From: Silvibacterium sp.
GTDB lineage: Bacteria; Acidobacteriota; Terriglobia; Terriglobales; Acidobacteriaceae
DNA: 45,102 nucleotides
Direction of reading: 5' to 3'
Assembly (NCBI GenBank): GCA_019234945.1
Contig: JAFAKX010000140.1
Span: forward strand, 1-45,102
Made by a program: the position numbers and the translations under genes. Each line of letters starts with the position of its first letter. The first letter of the stretch is position 1. The notes beneath the pieces are model-generated. The model had not been told where the DNA came from. It made no database searches and worked only from the letters and a program-made list of their open reading frames with translations. Below, piece by piece: positions 1 to 8,182 of the stretch.

Positions 1-96
1 ATTTGTGTCCATGAATGTACCGACGGAAAGACAATAGATGACGGCGTTCTTGTACCAGAGATCATTGATCATGGGAGTGGGTTTTAGCAGCTAGAG
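1..96 (+). CDS. Possible C-terminal end of a truncated upstream gene
   Basis: A reading frame is open from the left edge to a TAG at 94-96 and encodes about 31 residues ending DHGSGF. It has the composition of ordinary coding sequence and no start in the window, so it could be the tail of a gene to the left. I do not recognise the family. The stretch is short enough that chance cannot be excluded. Confidence 0.22.
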
Positions 97-367
97 TCAT
101 AGGCACTATTGGGATGCAAAATTCTTACCGACAGTAAACGATCTTTAATGCATAAAAATCAGAACTGCTGCCGCCAGCTTCACTCATGGTGAGCGTCATC
201 TCACGAGCAATCCTGGTTAGAAGTTTCTCGAATCTTCGCATTAGGCCGGGCCTCAGTCTTTGGCACTTCCTCCGCCCCGGAGAGCATCCTAATCGAATAG
301 CGAAAGAACATTTAGATTCATATTCTCTCGACAAGTTCACGAAGAATGATATCCAGGAGGGAGCAAG

Positions 368-625
368 ATGCCCGTGCCCAATACCAAGTGACTTTCACGT
401 TGTTCCCGCAAAACGAGAGGTTCCATCTGGCTTATGCCTCAGCGGGAATTGCTTTTATTGCCCGCGTAACCGCTAGCGATCCTGGCCAAAGTCGGTTCAA
501 TTTAAATCCGTCGAGGAATTAGAAAGAAAGTTGGATGAGGTGGGATTGCCAAACAAATTGCTCACGGTGACACAAGTATCCACTCCGTTACCGAGGAGCA
601 ACTCAGGCAACATCGGCTTCGATGA
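368..625 (+). pseudogene. Decayed gene for a small conserved hypothetical protein
   Basis: A strong Shine-Dalgarno (GGAGGGA) precedes an ATG at 368, but that frame stops after seven codons. Coding-like sequence then continues in other frames. One stretch reads VTFTLFPQNERFHLAYASAG, the next VEELERKLDEVGLPNKLL, and a third VTEEQLRQHRL followed by GFDEV. Read in order they look like one small protein of 80-90 residues interrupted by at least two indels. I recognise the style of a small hypothetical protein common in Acidobacteria but cannot name a function. Confidence 0.45.
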
Positions 626-939
626 AGTCCCGAGCAGGCAGGGTTGATTTCAAACTGTCTCCCGATGACGTCGCCCCGCTACCACTTAAACCGGCGGGTT
701 GGGCAGTCCGAGATTCTGCGATATGCCCCCGCCAACAAATTGAATCAGCCGCTGATCTGTGCGGCGTCGATGAGGGCATCGAGTCCGGCCGGTAAAGACG
801 TGAGGCAAAGGTGTCGCGCCTTGCTGGAGCGGGACATCAGATGGCGTCTTCGCATCGGGCAACCGTCTGAGAGACAACGGTCATCCTTTGTTTATAGTTT
901 GGATGGCGGTACATTTTTAGGAGATGACGGGGTTAAAAA
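626..939. other. Gap with no confident gene
   Basis: An ATG at 622 opens a 57-codon frame to 795, and a longer plus-strand frame covers 644-943. Neither has a convincing ribosome-binding site or recognisable motif. The stretch ends with the ribosome-binding region of the DUF892 gene (AGGAGATGACGGGG before the ATG at 940). No clear promoter or repeat was seen. Confidence 0.3.
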
Positions 940-1434
940 ATGAGCGCGGAGACGATGCGGCAACTCCTGATTGACGAATTGAAAGACCTATATTCGGCCG
1001 AAAAGCAGATTGTGCGAGCGCTGCCGAAGTTGGCCAGGGCGACCTCTACCCCTGAACTACGGGAGGCGCTCCACACGCACTTGGAAGAGACGAAGAACCA
1101 GGTCGCCCGTCTTGAGCAGATCGCGGAAATGGTCAGCAAAAAGCTCTCCGGCAAGACCTGCGTTGGCATGAAAGGCGTGCTGGAGGAGGGCTCGGAGATC
1201 CTGGAAGAGATGGATAAAGGCACGGTTCGAGATGCGGCCCTTATCGCGGCATGTCAACGCGTCGAGCACTACGAAATGGCGGGATATGGTGCGGCCCGAG
1301 AGTTCGCCAAGACCCTGGGATTAAATGACGCTGCCCAGCTTCTGGACGAAACCCTAGCGGAAGAGACAAATGCGGACAAGAAGCTGAATATGGTTTCAAA
1401 ACAAGTGAATAATCTCGCAAAGCAGGCCGCCTGA
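940..1434 (+). CDS. DUF892 (YciE/YciF-type) ferritin-like protein
   Basis: The 164-residue product is all-helical and matches the DUF892 family, a ferritin-like four-helix bundle linked to stress responses in bacteria. It opens with the typical LLIDELKDLYSAEKQ segment, and acidic/His positions recur in ALIAACQRVEHYEMAGYG (about 105-122) and LAEETNADKKL near the end. These are the usual candidate metal-site helices. Length is normal for the family and there is no signal peptide, so it should be cytoplasmic. It stands alone, followed by a 150-bp gap before the amylase. Family membership is firm; iron binding or oxidation chemistry is inferred from the fold only. Confidence 0.88.
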   Translation: MSAETMRQLLIDELKDLYSAEKQIVRALPKLARATSTPELREALHTHLEETKNQVARLEQIAEMVSKKLSGKTCVGMKGVLEEGSEILEEMDKGTVRDAALIAACQRVEHYEMAGYGAAREFAKTLGLNDAAQLLDETLAEETNADKKLNMVSKQVNNLAKQAA

Positions 1435-1584
1435 TTGTAAGGGCAGCCTCTGAGCCATGGCAGAGGCCGCGCTGCCTCTGCTGATTAACCCTATCTAGAG
1501 GTGTCGTGGCTTTCAAGTTAATTTAGCACCCGAAAGTAAGTCCCGTAAGTAGCGGCTCTATGTCTTGACCTGCGGAGAATCTTT

Positions 1585-2925
1585 ATGGCAGTGATGATGC
1601 AGGCTTTCTATTGGAACTGTTTCGTCAAGGAAAACAAGAGAGGCGAGTGGTGGAACTATTTGAATGGGGAAATGTCGAAACTCGGCAAGAAAGGTGCGGG
1701 CTTTGATTCGATTTGGCTGCCTCCGTTTTGCAAGGCAGCTGAGCCGGATTCGAACGGGTACGACCCCTATGATTATTTCGATTTGGGCGACATCGATCAA
1801 AAGGGTTCGGTGAAAACGTCCTATGGCAACAGTGAAGAGTTGCGACGGCTTATTAACACCATTCATGAAAATGGCATGGGAGCGATTGCCGACATGGTCA
1901 TCAACCATAATTCCGGCGGTGACGAGCAGGAGGTAAACCCTCTAGACGGGCAGAAGCGATGGACAAAATTTAATCCCAAGAGCGGCAAATTTCCGCGAGA
2001 CTGGAACTCGTTCCATCCGTGCCGGTACGAGCGCGTAATGATTGAAGGCGAGGTATTCGCCGGATTTCCACATCTCTGCCACCGAAATCCAAACGTCTAC
2101 AAGGCGATGTTTGAATATGCCCGGATGGTTATTGAAGATCTTGACTTCGACGGCTTTCGGTTTGATTTCGTCAAGGGATTCGGCCCCTGGATGATTGGTT
2201 TACTCGCCAAATACCAGTATCAGAAGGATGACGGGCGAGAATTTACTCCTTTTGTGGTCGGTGAGTATTGGTCCGGTCCGGAGGATATCGGAGGCTGGCT
2301 TGACGAGATTAGAGCCATAACCGATAACCAGATCGCTGCCTTCGATTTTCCCCTACGATACAAGCTTAAAGATGTTTGCGACACGCCAAACTACGATCTC
2401 CGCAATCTGACCGATCAAGGATCTGTAGTAGCAGGCCGACCTTTCAATGCGGTTACGTTTATAGAAAATCACGATATGCGCGGCAACGAAGTGGTAAATG
2501 ACAAAATGCTCGGGTACTCGTTCATCCTTACGCAGGACGGGTATCCCTGCATCTTTTGGTGGGATTACTACAACTGTGGACTCGCGAGGTCCGGAACGCC
2601 GCATGGAATCGATGCGTTGATCGCTGCGCATCACGCCCATGCCGGGGGTGAAAGCTGCATCCTCCACGCCGACCCTGACCTTTACATTTCGCAGCGCGGA
2701 GGCACTGAATCTCAGACAGGCCTAGTTTACGTCCTGAATAATCTCGGCAATCAATGGAGCGGAACGTCGGTCAAAACAAAGTGGCCTCATCAGAGATTTC
2801 GGCCAGTTGCGTGGGGTGGCACAGATAGCGGGCACCCAGATGAGCGCACGACAGACGGTGAAGGTAAGTCTGAATTTCCCGCGCCCCCGAGGGGCTACTG
2901 CGTGTATGCGCCGGTGATCGAATAG
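1585..2925 (+). CDS. Alpha-amylase, GH13 family, cytoplasmic
   Basis: The product is a 446-residue glycoside hydrolase family 13 enzyme expected to hydrolyse internal alpha-1,4 bonds of starch, glycogen or maltodextrins. All four conserved regions are visible: ADMVINH (102-108), GFRFDFVKG with the nucleophile Asp194 (190-198), GEYW with the acid/base Glu227 (226-229), and FIENHD with His296/Asp297 (292-297). The remainder is a normal single-domain amylase with a short C-terminal beta domain. No signal peptide is present, so it probably acts on intracellular glycogen or imported dextrins. Its stop codon lies inside a 15-bp tandem duplication. The downstream receiver gene is convergent. The exact linkage specificity cannot be read from the sequence. 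Confidence 0.9.
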   Translation: MAVMMQAFYWNCFVKENKRGEWWNYLNGEMSKLGKKGAGFDSIWLPPFCKAAEPDSNGYDPYDYFDLGDIDQKGSVKTSYGNSEELRRLINTIHENGMGAIADMVINHNSGGDEQEVNPLDGQKRWTKFNPKSGKFPRDWNSFHPCRYERVMIEGEVFAGFPHLCHRNPNVYKAMFEYARMVIEDLDFDGFRFDFVKGFGPWMIGLLAKYQYQKDDGREFTPFVVGEYWSGPEDIGGWLDEIRAITDNQIAAFDFPLRYKLKDVCDTPNYDLRNLTDQGSVVAGRPFNAVTFIENHDMRGNEVVNDKMLGYSFILTQDGYPCIFWWDYYNCGLARSGTPHGIDALIAAHHAHAGGESCILHADPDLYISQRGGTESQTGLVYVLNNLGNQWSGTSVKTKWPHQRFRPVAWGGTDSGHPDERTTDGEGKSEFPAPPRGYCVYAPVIE

Positions 2926-2952
2926 ATGGCCAAGGATTAGATGGCCAAGGAT
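2923..2952. repeat. Perfect 15-bp tandem duplication over the amylase stop codon
   Basis: The unit TAGATGGCCAAGGAT occurs at 2923-2937 and again immediately at 2938-2952. The first three bases of the first copy are the amylase stop codon, so the duplication does not alter the protein. It looks like a replication-slippage product. Confidence 0.85.
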
Positions 2953-2995
2953 CTCTCGGACGTACAATCCAGGCTGCTGAAAGGAACACGCCCGA

Positions 2996-3376
2996 TTATT
3001 CCGGTGGGTCTTGTAGCGAAATTTTCGCCAGCAGATCAGTAGGATGAACCGGCTTAGGCAAGAATTCAAACTCAGGTAATTCCTGCCTCGCGCGCTCCAG
3101 CAAATCTGCCATTCCCGCCTGGCCAGAAAAAAGTAAGACCTTACATTCCGGGTGTTTAGATTTCACCGTAATCGCCAGTTCGATGCCCGTCATTCCAGGC
3201 ATTGCCACGTCAGTAATCAGCAAATCAGGAGAAGCTCCATTGGCCTCGCTAAGGACACTCTCCGGAGAATAAAACGCAGTCGCCAGGAAACCTGCATTGT
3301 TTAGAATTGTGGCCAATGTATCGGCGATCACGGCTTCGTCGTCGACAACGAATACAATACGCTCGCTATTTTCCAT
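2996..3376 (-). CDS. Single-domain response regulator (receiver only)
   Basis: The 126-residue protein is a stand-alone receiver domain. It shows the acidic pair Asp12-Asp13 (VVDDE), the phosphoacceptor Asp56 in LITDVAMPG, the switch Ser84 (LLFSG) and the conserved Lys108 (LPKP). No output domain follows, as in CheY/Spo0F-like proteins that act by protein contact or as phosphate sinks. The ATG at 3376 is preceded by a GGGGGAAA run that can serve as ribosome-binding site. It is convergent with the amylase and has no kinase gene beside it. The nearest kinases in the window are from 10374 on, so its partner is unknown. Confidence 0.88.
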   Translation of the reverse strand: MENSERIVFVVDDEAVIADTLATILNNAGFLATAFYSPESVLSEANGASPDLLITDVAMPGMTGIELAITVKSKHPECKVLLFSGQAGMADLLERARQELPEFEFLPKPVHPTDLLAKISLQDPPE

Positions 3377-3638
3377 ATCGTTTCCCCCAACAAAACCGAA
3401 GCGTGTGCTGCCGGGGGATGGCGAGCGAACATAACCCTGCTGCCTTCAGCAGGTCCAACAATGATAAATCACGTCCACCAGGAGTGCCGGATCGGCGGAA
3501 AAGGCGGCAGCATAGTCATCGAACTCAGCGAGTTGTCACCCGCAGTACACGTCTCCTGGAAGTCATGAGAGGCAGTTAACCAGTCTAGAATGATTGCGCC
3601 ACAGCCGCCGCAGCATCGCGGTTTGTAAGCCTGGAATC

Positions 3639-3797
3639 CTAAGCTTTCAAAGCCGCGCCGCTGCAACCAGGATGACCGCATGTGCAGGCAATTTCAGTCG
3701 TATCCTTTACGCTCTCACAGTGAGCGCTGCAGAATTTCTCATTGTTGGCGGGGATGCAGCTACAGGCAGGGTTAGCGCACTTCTTGGCGTCAGACAT
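3639..3797 (-). CDS. Metallothionein-like Cys-rich protein (52 aa)
   Basis: This short frame encodes 52 residues with eight cysteines (7, 12, 14, 23, 27, 38, 40, 45) and two histidines (26, 42). The motifs CANPACSC, FCSAHC and CTCGHPGC are spaced as in bacterial metallothioneins of the SmtA/BmtA type, which bind zinc, cadmium or copper in a cytoplasmic thiolate cluster. An AAGGA ribosome-binding site lies 9 bases before the ATG at 3797. The final CxCxxxxC element includes a His, as in the zinc-finger-like part of cyanobacterial SmtA. There is no regulator of the SmtB type next to it. The call rests on the cysteine pattern and length, both clear here. Confidence 0.75.
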   Translation of the reverse strand: MSDAKKCANPACSCIPANNEKFCSAHCESVKDTTEIACTCGHPGCSGAALKA

Positions 3798-3933
3798 TGT
3801 TCTCTATCCTTATGGATGCATTTGTTGTCCGGAGTGGGACGACATGCAAGCTAGGATGCGTCATTGCAGGGTCGTGGATGCTGGGTGATTAAACAACGCC
3901 GGCCGAAAGTCGACGGCTCGCGAGGTAAACCCT

Positions 3934-4251
3934 ATGAACGAAGAACTTCAGAAGGTTCGTTCTGTCCAGTGCGAACTGGTGCAATGGGCCAATCGCGTCA
4001 ACTGCCGGCGCTGCCGCCAGAAGCTGCCTGCGCCCATCATTGAAAAGCGGAAAATGAGAGTATCACGCGAGGTTTGGGATCGCAGGGCCATGGGGAAAAT
4101 CCACGACCCTGCGAGGAAGAGTTATGCTGCGGAAGTGCGGTCTACGCCGTGCGTGCTAACGGCCTTTTCGCCAGCGGAAGAAACATCATCGGCACCTGTG
4201 GATTTGAGGATGTCTTTCGCCTTGGATACTTCATCAGAGCTATTGCAATGA
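3934..4251 (+). CDS. Possible small protein with a CRRC motif (doubtful)
   Basis: An ATG at 3934 with GAGG upstream opens a frame whose first 60 residues look protein-like, with VNCRRCRQKLPAPIIEK and then VSREVWDRR. The frame continues into the convergent stress gene and overlaps its last 130 bases. The 3' half is therefore probably not genuine, and the true gene may be truncated or shifted. The CxxC could belong to a zinc-binding element. I do not recognise the family. Confidence 0.25.
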   Translation: MNEELQKVRSVQCELVQWANRVNCRRCRQKLPAPIIEKRKMRVSREVWDRRAMGKIHDPARKSYAAEVRSTPCVLTAFSPAEETSSAPVDLRMSFALDTSSELLQ

Positions 4252-4679
4252 ACGGAGAGCAAAATGCCTCCGTCCTTGACCCGTCCTTCGTAACGCTTGG
4301 CTTCGTATTCAGGGATTCCCATCCCCACAAGAGCTCCGACAAGACCGCCCACCGCTCCGCCTGCGCCCAGTCCGGCCAAGGTAGCCATGATCGGTCCGGC
4401 TGCGATGAGTGGACCAACACCTGGGATCGCAAGAGCGCCTAAACCTGCGAGCAGTCCGAGAGTTCCGCCTACAGCGCCACCAACTCCCGCGCCTGTGGTG
4501 GCTCCTTCGGGAGCTTTGGTGTTTTTCTCTGCGGCAAACTCTCGCCGAGCCTCTTTATCTGCCATCAGCACAGAAACGTCCTGTTGAGAGAAGCCGGCCC
4601 CAACCAAGCGATCGACTGCGGTTTCTGCTGCCGCTCTGTTGGCGTAAATGCCAAACGCTGCTGTATTTTTTCCTGCCAT
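4122..4679 (-). CDS. General stress protein 17M/YflT-like with glycine-rich hydrophobic core
   Basis: The 185-residue protein starts with a compact alpha/beta segment (AAFGIYANRAAAETAVDRLVGAGF, then DVSVLM) typical of the YflT/general stress protein 17M N-terminal domain. A long Gly/Ala-rich hydrophobic stretch follows (about 62-125, with repeated GLGAL/GAGGAVGG units) that could form membrane-associated or packed helices. A C-terminal segment (GGILLSVHC, ATG-type ADDVSSAGE) resembles the partner half of the same domain. The ribosome-binding site AAGGAGG lies just before the ATG. It follows the BON gene by 43 bases on the same strand, so the two are likely one operon. The role is envelope or osmotic stress by family association only. 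Confidence 0.7.
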   Translation of the reverse strand: MAGKNTAAFGIYANRAAAETAVDRLVGAGFSQQDVSVLMADKEARREFAAEKNTKAPEGATTGAGVGGAVGGTLGLLAGLGALAIPGVGPLIAAGPIMATLAGLGAGGAVGGLVGALVGMGIPEYEAKRYEGRVKDGGILLSVHCNSSDEVSKAKDILKSTGADDVSSAGEKAVSTHGVDRTSAA

Positions 4680-4722
4680 TCGACACCTCCTTGGATGATT
4701 TCACCGCTGTTTGCGGCATGGA

Positions 4723-5121
4723 TCATCGCTTGACTGTAAGTTCATTATTTATTTTTTCGGGCGAGCCCACGATATCTGCCGCTTTGCTCGCAAGTGTCTG
4801 TTTTTCGGCTTCGGAATCCACGGGGCCTTTCAGCGTGACCATTCCGTTCCTGGTGATGATCTTGCAATTATGTGCGTTGGTAGAAAGCGACTTGTCAGAT
4901 ACCACTGCGCGGCGAATCTTCTGCGTGATCTGCCTGTCGGAAGAAGATTCCGTCTGTTGGTCGGCAGTAGTCTGATGTTCCTTGTTGGTTGCCGAGTTAT
5001 CTGGCGCACTCGTGGATGGAGCAGTCTGGTCTTGAGCAAGACCTGCTACAGGCAGCAGAAAAACAGTGCTCAGTATCGTTAGAGCGCCTACTCGCAGCTC
5101 ATAACGTTTTGTGGGTTTCAA
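4723..5121 (-). CDS. Secreted BON-domain protein, TTG start
   Basis: The 132-residue product has a signal peptide (charged start, hydrophobic segment around 12-28, cleavage near AQDQ), a Thr/Ser/Gln-rich linker, and one BON domain (about 60-130). The BON domain carries the usual features ITQKIRRAVV, CKIITRNGMVTLKGPVDS and ADIVGSPEKINNEL. BON proteins act in the periplasm, often binding phospholipid or stabilising the envelope during osmotic stress. The start is TTG at 5121: AGGAGG lies 5 bases upstream, while the nearby ATG is in another frame. It is first in a two-gene operon with the stress protein downstream. Confidence 0.85.
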   Translation of the reverse strand: MKPTKRYELRVGALTILSTVFLLPVAGLAQDQTAPSTSAPDNSATNKEHQTTADQQTESSSDRQITQKIRRAVVSDKSLSTNAHNCKIITRNGMVTLKGPVDSEAEKQTLASKAADIVGSPEKINNELTVKR

Positions 5122-5978
5122 CGTTTCCTCCTATGACTTCTGGAATGGTTTTTTCGCAGGATCGTGGATCAGGAGAACCCTTATTGCAGTGGGTTTGGCG
5201 TGAGGACTTCGCCATAGTTTCCGCGCGATCAATGGGTGGGATGGCGAATTCTTACGAAACGGTTGCAGCTATCGGGAACGCAAAAAACTTTCTTCGCAAG
5301 AGCATACCGGGTTGATTGGGCTATCGAGCATTGGACGGCGACTTCATCGGAAAGGAGATGTCTCCGCGCCCGGAACCGGGTGCGCTGTGAATGACGGGGA
5401 CTCTGCCGAAGAATGTGCCTCGGGTCTGCTGATCTTCTCCATCGCATCTCCTAGATCGTCTGTGCTGAAGTGACCGTACTTCGCAGCCGTCTTCACCATC
5501 GTGCCGCGTGGCCCGGACCCGCAGCCCGCCGATCCCCGGGATTTCGCAGGACTTATAGATGTACGCTAATGCAAACGGCGCCGAGTCAGAGCAAGAGTGA
5601 TTCGGCTTTATCCTCCTGATACATCGGTACTTATTCAAACCTGTACGAATAGGGGCGAAGTGAGCTGAAATCGCAGAGTCTTCAATAAAACCGCCCCTTT
5701 CACGGCCAGTCGCTTCTCGCATCGCTCCTTGCCTCGGCGGCCTCCCCTAGCAGACAAAGAACAGAGAGTACCTCTCTGGTTTTACTAAGGATCCGAATTG
5801 CCCTTATGAAGCGATAGATTTCTTTCTTGGCTCGCCTGCAGGGCCTCGATTTGGGGGCTTTCCGAGTTTTTGGCGGCCGAGCTTTCTTCTCCTTCCGATT
5901 CGTCCTCGATGTCAGCTTGCGCAAAAAAAAGCCCAAGTCGCGGCGGCGAGCTTCGGCTAAAAGGGCCTTCAGTAATCC
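5122..5978. other. 857-bp gap holding only gene remnants
   Basis: Apart from the integrase-like tail at 5344-5499, I see no supported gene. Frames at 5321-5722 and 5700-5936 on the minus strand are open but have biased, shadow-like translations and no good start. A long minus-strand frame without an ATG runs on directly from the end of the DUF2383 gene. It contains an acidic stretch (DIEDESEGEESS) and could be a decayed gene. No RNA gene was recognised. Confidence 0.35.
5344..5499 (-). pseudogene. C-terminal remnant of a tyrosine recombinase (integrase)
   Basis: The frame from 5499 to the TGA at 5344 encodes 51 residues including AAKYGHFSTDDLGDAMEKIS. This resembles the C-terminal catalytic segment of phage-type integrases, where a tyrosine in a (R/K)YxHxSxxxLRxA context is the nucleophile. 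Here that would be Tyr8. The upstream catalytic Arg-His motifs are not found in the same frame, so only the tail remains. The similarity is by eye over about 20 residues and needs a profile search. Confidence 0.38.
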
Positions 5979-6437
5979 CTATTTTTGACTGTCTCGGGCA
6001 GCCTTCAAGTAATCGTGAGATTGCTGAATGTGCGCGTATTGCGTCGAGAGAAGCTGATGCGCGGGCAATGGTAGCTCTTTCTCCAGTGCTTCCTTATATG
6101 CTTTCTTAGCAGCGTCCTCGCCTTGCTCAGCCGTTTCGAGAAGAGTGTGATCGCTTCCACCGAGACGAGCTTTAAGATCGCCCCATGCGCGTCGCAGCGC
6201 GCCACTTGCTGTCCCGCTCTCCTTCGGATCGTGGTCTCCTTTAGTATGCAACAGCGTTTCGATTTCGCCCCGGAATTGTGCTCTTTTTAACGATTCAGCC
6301 AGAAAATATTGCTTAAGGGTATCGTCTTTGAGGTGTTCGCCGATCTTCTGAAATCCCTCCTGACCATCGATAAGGGTTTCAATAACCGAGTGAAGGGTAT
6401 TTTTAATCTCTTCGTTCGTAATTGTATGCGCAGCCAT
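5979..6437 (-). CDS. DUF2383/PA2169-family four-helix-bundle protein
   Basis: The start is set at the ATG at 6437 (MAAHTITNEE), which has GGAAGGA just upstream; the frame itself stays open further upstream. The 152-residue product is helical throughout and matches the PA2169/DUF2383 family of ferritin-like bundles. It has an early LHSVIETLIDGQEGFQKIGEHL helix, an FLAESLKRAQFRGEIETLLHTKG helix, and a late PLPAHQLLSTQYAHIQQSHDYLKAARD helix. Proteins of this kind often sit in stress clusters, which fits the DUF892 and BON neighbours. A metal-binding role is only inferred from the fold. It is divergent from the hypothetical at 6690. Confidence 0.82.
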   Translation of the reverse strand: MAAHTITNEEIKNTLHSVIETLIDGQEGFQKIGEHLKDDTLKQYFLAESLKRAQFRGEIETLLHTKGDHDPKESGTASGALRRAWGDLKARLGGSDHTLLETAEQGEDAAKKAYKEALEKELPLPAHQLLSTQYAHIQQSHDYLKAARDSQK

Positions 6438-6689
6438 AATGTCCTTCCGTGTATGGTTAGACTTGCGGAAATAAGTGAGCCAGCAAAGTCGCCGTTTCGC
6501 TCGACAATTAAAGATCCAGACTTGCAACGGCGCGAGACCGGCCGTCTTATTCCCTGTAGAGGCTGCGTTGTTCATCCCAGTTGCCTTCGTCTGACCCTGC
6601 AGACGCGATTCATGCATCACACCAGAAGGGCAGGAATAACAACGCTTGATTCTTGCCAATTATCTTGCCAAATAGAGGATTTACCCACC

Positions 6690-7082
6690 ATGAGCATGGA
6701 TCAGGATTACAACGAATATTTGCGCAAGAAACGCGAACAGGCGACAGCTGGGGACGAAGAGGGACTCTCTGAAAGCGAAAAGGAAAGACAGGAAACGCTG
6801 TCATGGTTTGAAGGTTTTGTATCAAAATGGTTTCCAAAGGCTGCACCAGCTCCATATACCGTCGATATCAGCGGCAACAAAATCGACCCAGTGAAACAGT
6901 TCCAAATTGGCGAACACACGTATTACATTCATCCGGTTCAGAAAGGCAGGATAGCCCTTTACGGTCCTTCCAGTTCTGCTAGCGGATATGAATCTCTTGG
7001 CACGGTTGATGAAACCAACTTCAAGATGGATTATGTCTATGACGCGATAGAGCGTCATTCCAACCGACGCGAAACGGAATAA
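6690..7082 (+). CDS. Hypothetical protein (130 aa)
   Basis: The frame encodes a soluble protein with no signal peptide. The first half is charged and helical (EYLRKKREQATAGDEEGLSE, then ERQETLSWFEGFVSKWFP). The second half is beta-like (YTVDISGNKIDPVKQFQIG, HTYYIHPVQKGRIALYG). Two ATGs (6690 and 6696) are possible starts and no strong ribosome-binding site separates them. The codon pattern looks genuine and it faces away from the DUF2383 gene across a shared upstream region. I do not recognise the family. Confidence 0.55.
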   Translation: MSMDQDYNEYLRKKREQATAGDEEGLSESEKERQETLSWFEGFVSKWFPKAAPAPYTVDISGNKIDPVKQFQIGEHTYYIHPVQKGRIALYGPSSSASGYESLGTVDETNFKMDYVYDAIERHSNRRETE

Positions 7083-7321
7083 AGCTACCCCAAACACTGA
7101 GAGCCCACCAGCTCATTTCAGGCTCGGTACTGGATTTTTCGATAGCTGTTGGAAGTACGACCGCGGCAGATCATAAACTGGAGGGCTTAGCCCTCAAGGC
7201 GAACGAGACAAGGTCTTTCGATGCCAAGATCTGACCACATGGGCGAGAGGCAGCTCTTGCCACGCAGATGCCGGAGGATTCTCTCGGTTGCCTCCAGGTA
7301 ATTGCAACCCACGGCATAGCC

Positions 7322-7329
7322 GATTAACC
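7322..7329. repeat. Left copy of IS66 target-site duplication
   Basis: GATTAACC immediately precedes the left inverted repeat and is repeated exactly after the right end at 10268-10275. Eight bases is the usual IS66 duplication length. Confidence 0.93.
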
Positions 7330-7387
7330 GTAAGCGTCCGCTTCTCGCCGTATAGACAGAGGTCACGATCAGGCCGACGATGGCCGT

Positions 7388-7786
7388 GTGAACGAACCGA
7401 TTCAAGTAGCAACGAGTGGCCCCGCGAAGCGCGTTCTTCGCCGGGCGGAGGAGAAGCGTCGTATTGTTGAGGCCACGCTGGTGCCGGGTGCATCGATCGC
7501 ACGAGTAGCCCGCGAAAACGGTGTCAACGCCAATCAGGTTTTTCAGTGGCGATATGAGTACCGGAACGGCATAGGATGGGCGGCTTCAGGTAAGCCTCGA
7601 ACTCAACTTCTTCCAGTCACAGTTAATGCAGAGCCCTGCACCGCCGCAGTGCCGGAACTTGCATCGGCGCCACCTCCATCTTCTGCGTCGATCCACATCG
7701 AGTTGCCTGGTCGGGCACTGGTGAGTATAGAAGGCGGAGCTGATCCAGAACTTGTGCGAACTGTGCTGGGGAGTCTTCTGCGTTGA
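7388..7786 (+). CDS. tnpA: IS66 family accessory protein TnpA
   Basis: The 132-residue protein begins at a GTG. Its N-terminal half is a transposase-8-like helix-turn-helix: RAEEKRRIVEATLVPGASIARVARENGVNANQVFQWR. A Pro/Ala-rich linker and a short C-terminal beta/helix segment follow (IHIELPGRALVSIEGGADPELV). This is the standard IS66 OrfA architecture, thought to bind element DNA. Its TGA overlaps the TTG start of tnpB, indicating translational coupling. Length is normal and no damage is seen. Confidence 0.92.
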   Translation: MNEPIQVATSGPAKRVLRRAEEKRRIVEATLVPGASIARVARENGVNANQVFQWRYEYRNGIGWAASGKPRTQLLPVTVNAEPCTAAVPELASAPPPSSASIHIELPGRALVSIEGGADPELVRTVLGSLLR

Positions 7787-8130
7787 TCGAACTCAAGTCA
7801 GGTACACGCATTTGGATTGCTGCTGGCTTCACGGATCTGCGACGCGGCTTTCAAGGGCTCTCGACGCTGGTCGAGACGGTGCTGGAGCAAGCGCCGTATT
7901 CAGGGCATGTCTTTGTGTTCAGGGGAAAGCGCGGGGACTTGATTAAGCTGCTGTGGTTCGATGGCGATGGCCTGTGCTTGTTTCAGAAGAGATTAGAGCG
8001 TGGACGCTTCATATGGCCGCAAGCCACAAGTGGAACAGTGTCGCTGACACGTGCGCAGTTATCGATGCTGTTGGAAGGCATTGACTGGCGCCAGCCACAG
8101 AGAACATGGGAACCACAGTCGGCAGGATAA
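7783..8130 (+). CDS. tnpB: IS66 family accessory protein TnpB
   Basis: The 115-residue protein carries the signature of IS66 OrfB: WIAAGFTDLRRGFQGLS near the N terminus, then VFVFRGKRGDLIKLLWFDGDGLCLFQKRLERGRF. It starts at TTG (7783) inside the tnpA stop (TTGA overlap). TnpB is required with TnpA and TnpC for transposition in studied IS66 elements, though its biochemical role is unclear. The C terminus (LLEGIDW) is intact. Confidence 0.95.
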   Translation: MIELKSGTRIWIAAGFTDLRRGFQGLSTLVETVLEQAPYSGHVFVFRGKRGDLIKLLWFDGDGLCLFQKRLERGRFIWPQATSGTVSLTRAQLSMLLEGIDWRQPQRTWEPQSAG

Positions 8131-8182
8131 GTCACAGGATTTTGATCTTTCACTGTTACATATCTATGGCATACTCCGTGGC

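Noticed and set aside
1441-1485. CCTCTG ... CAGAGG inverted repeat behind the DUF892 gene as a terminator
   Set aside because: The stem is short and no T tract follows, so a terminator call is not supported.
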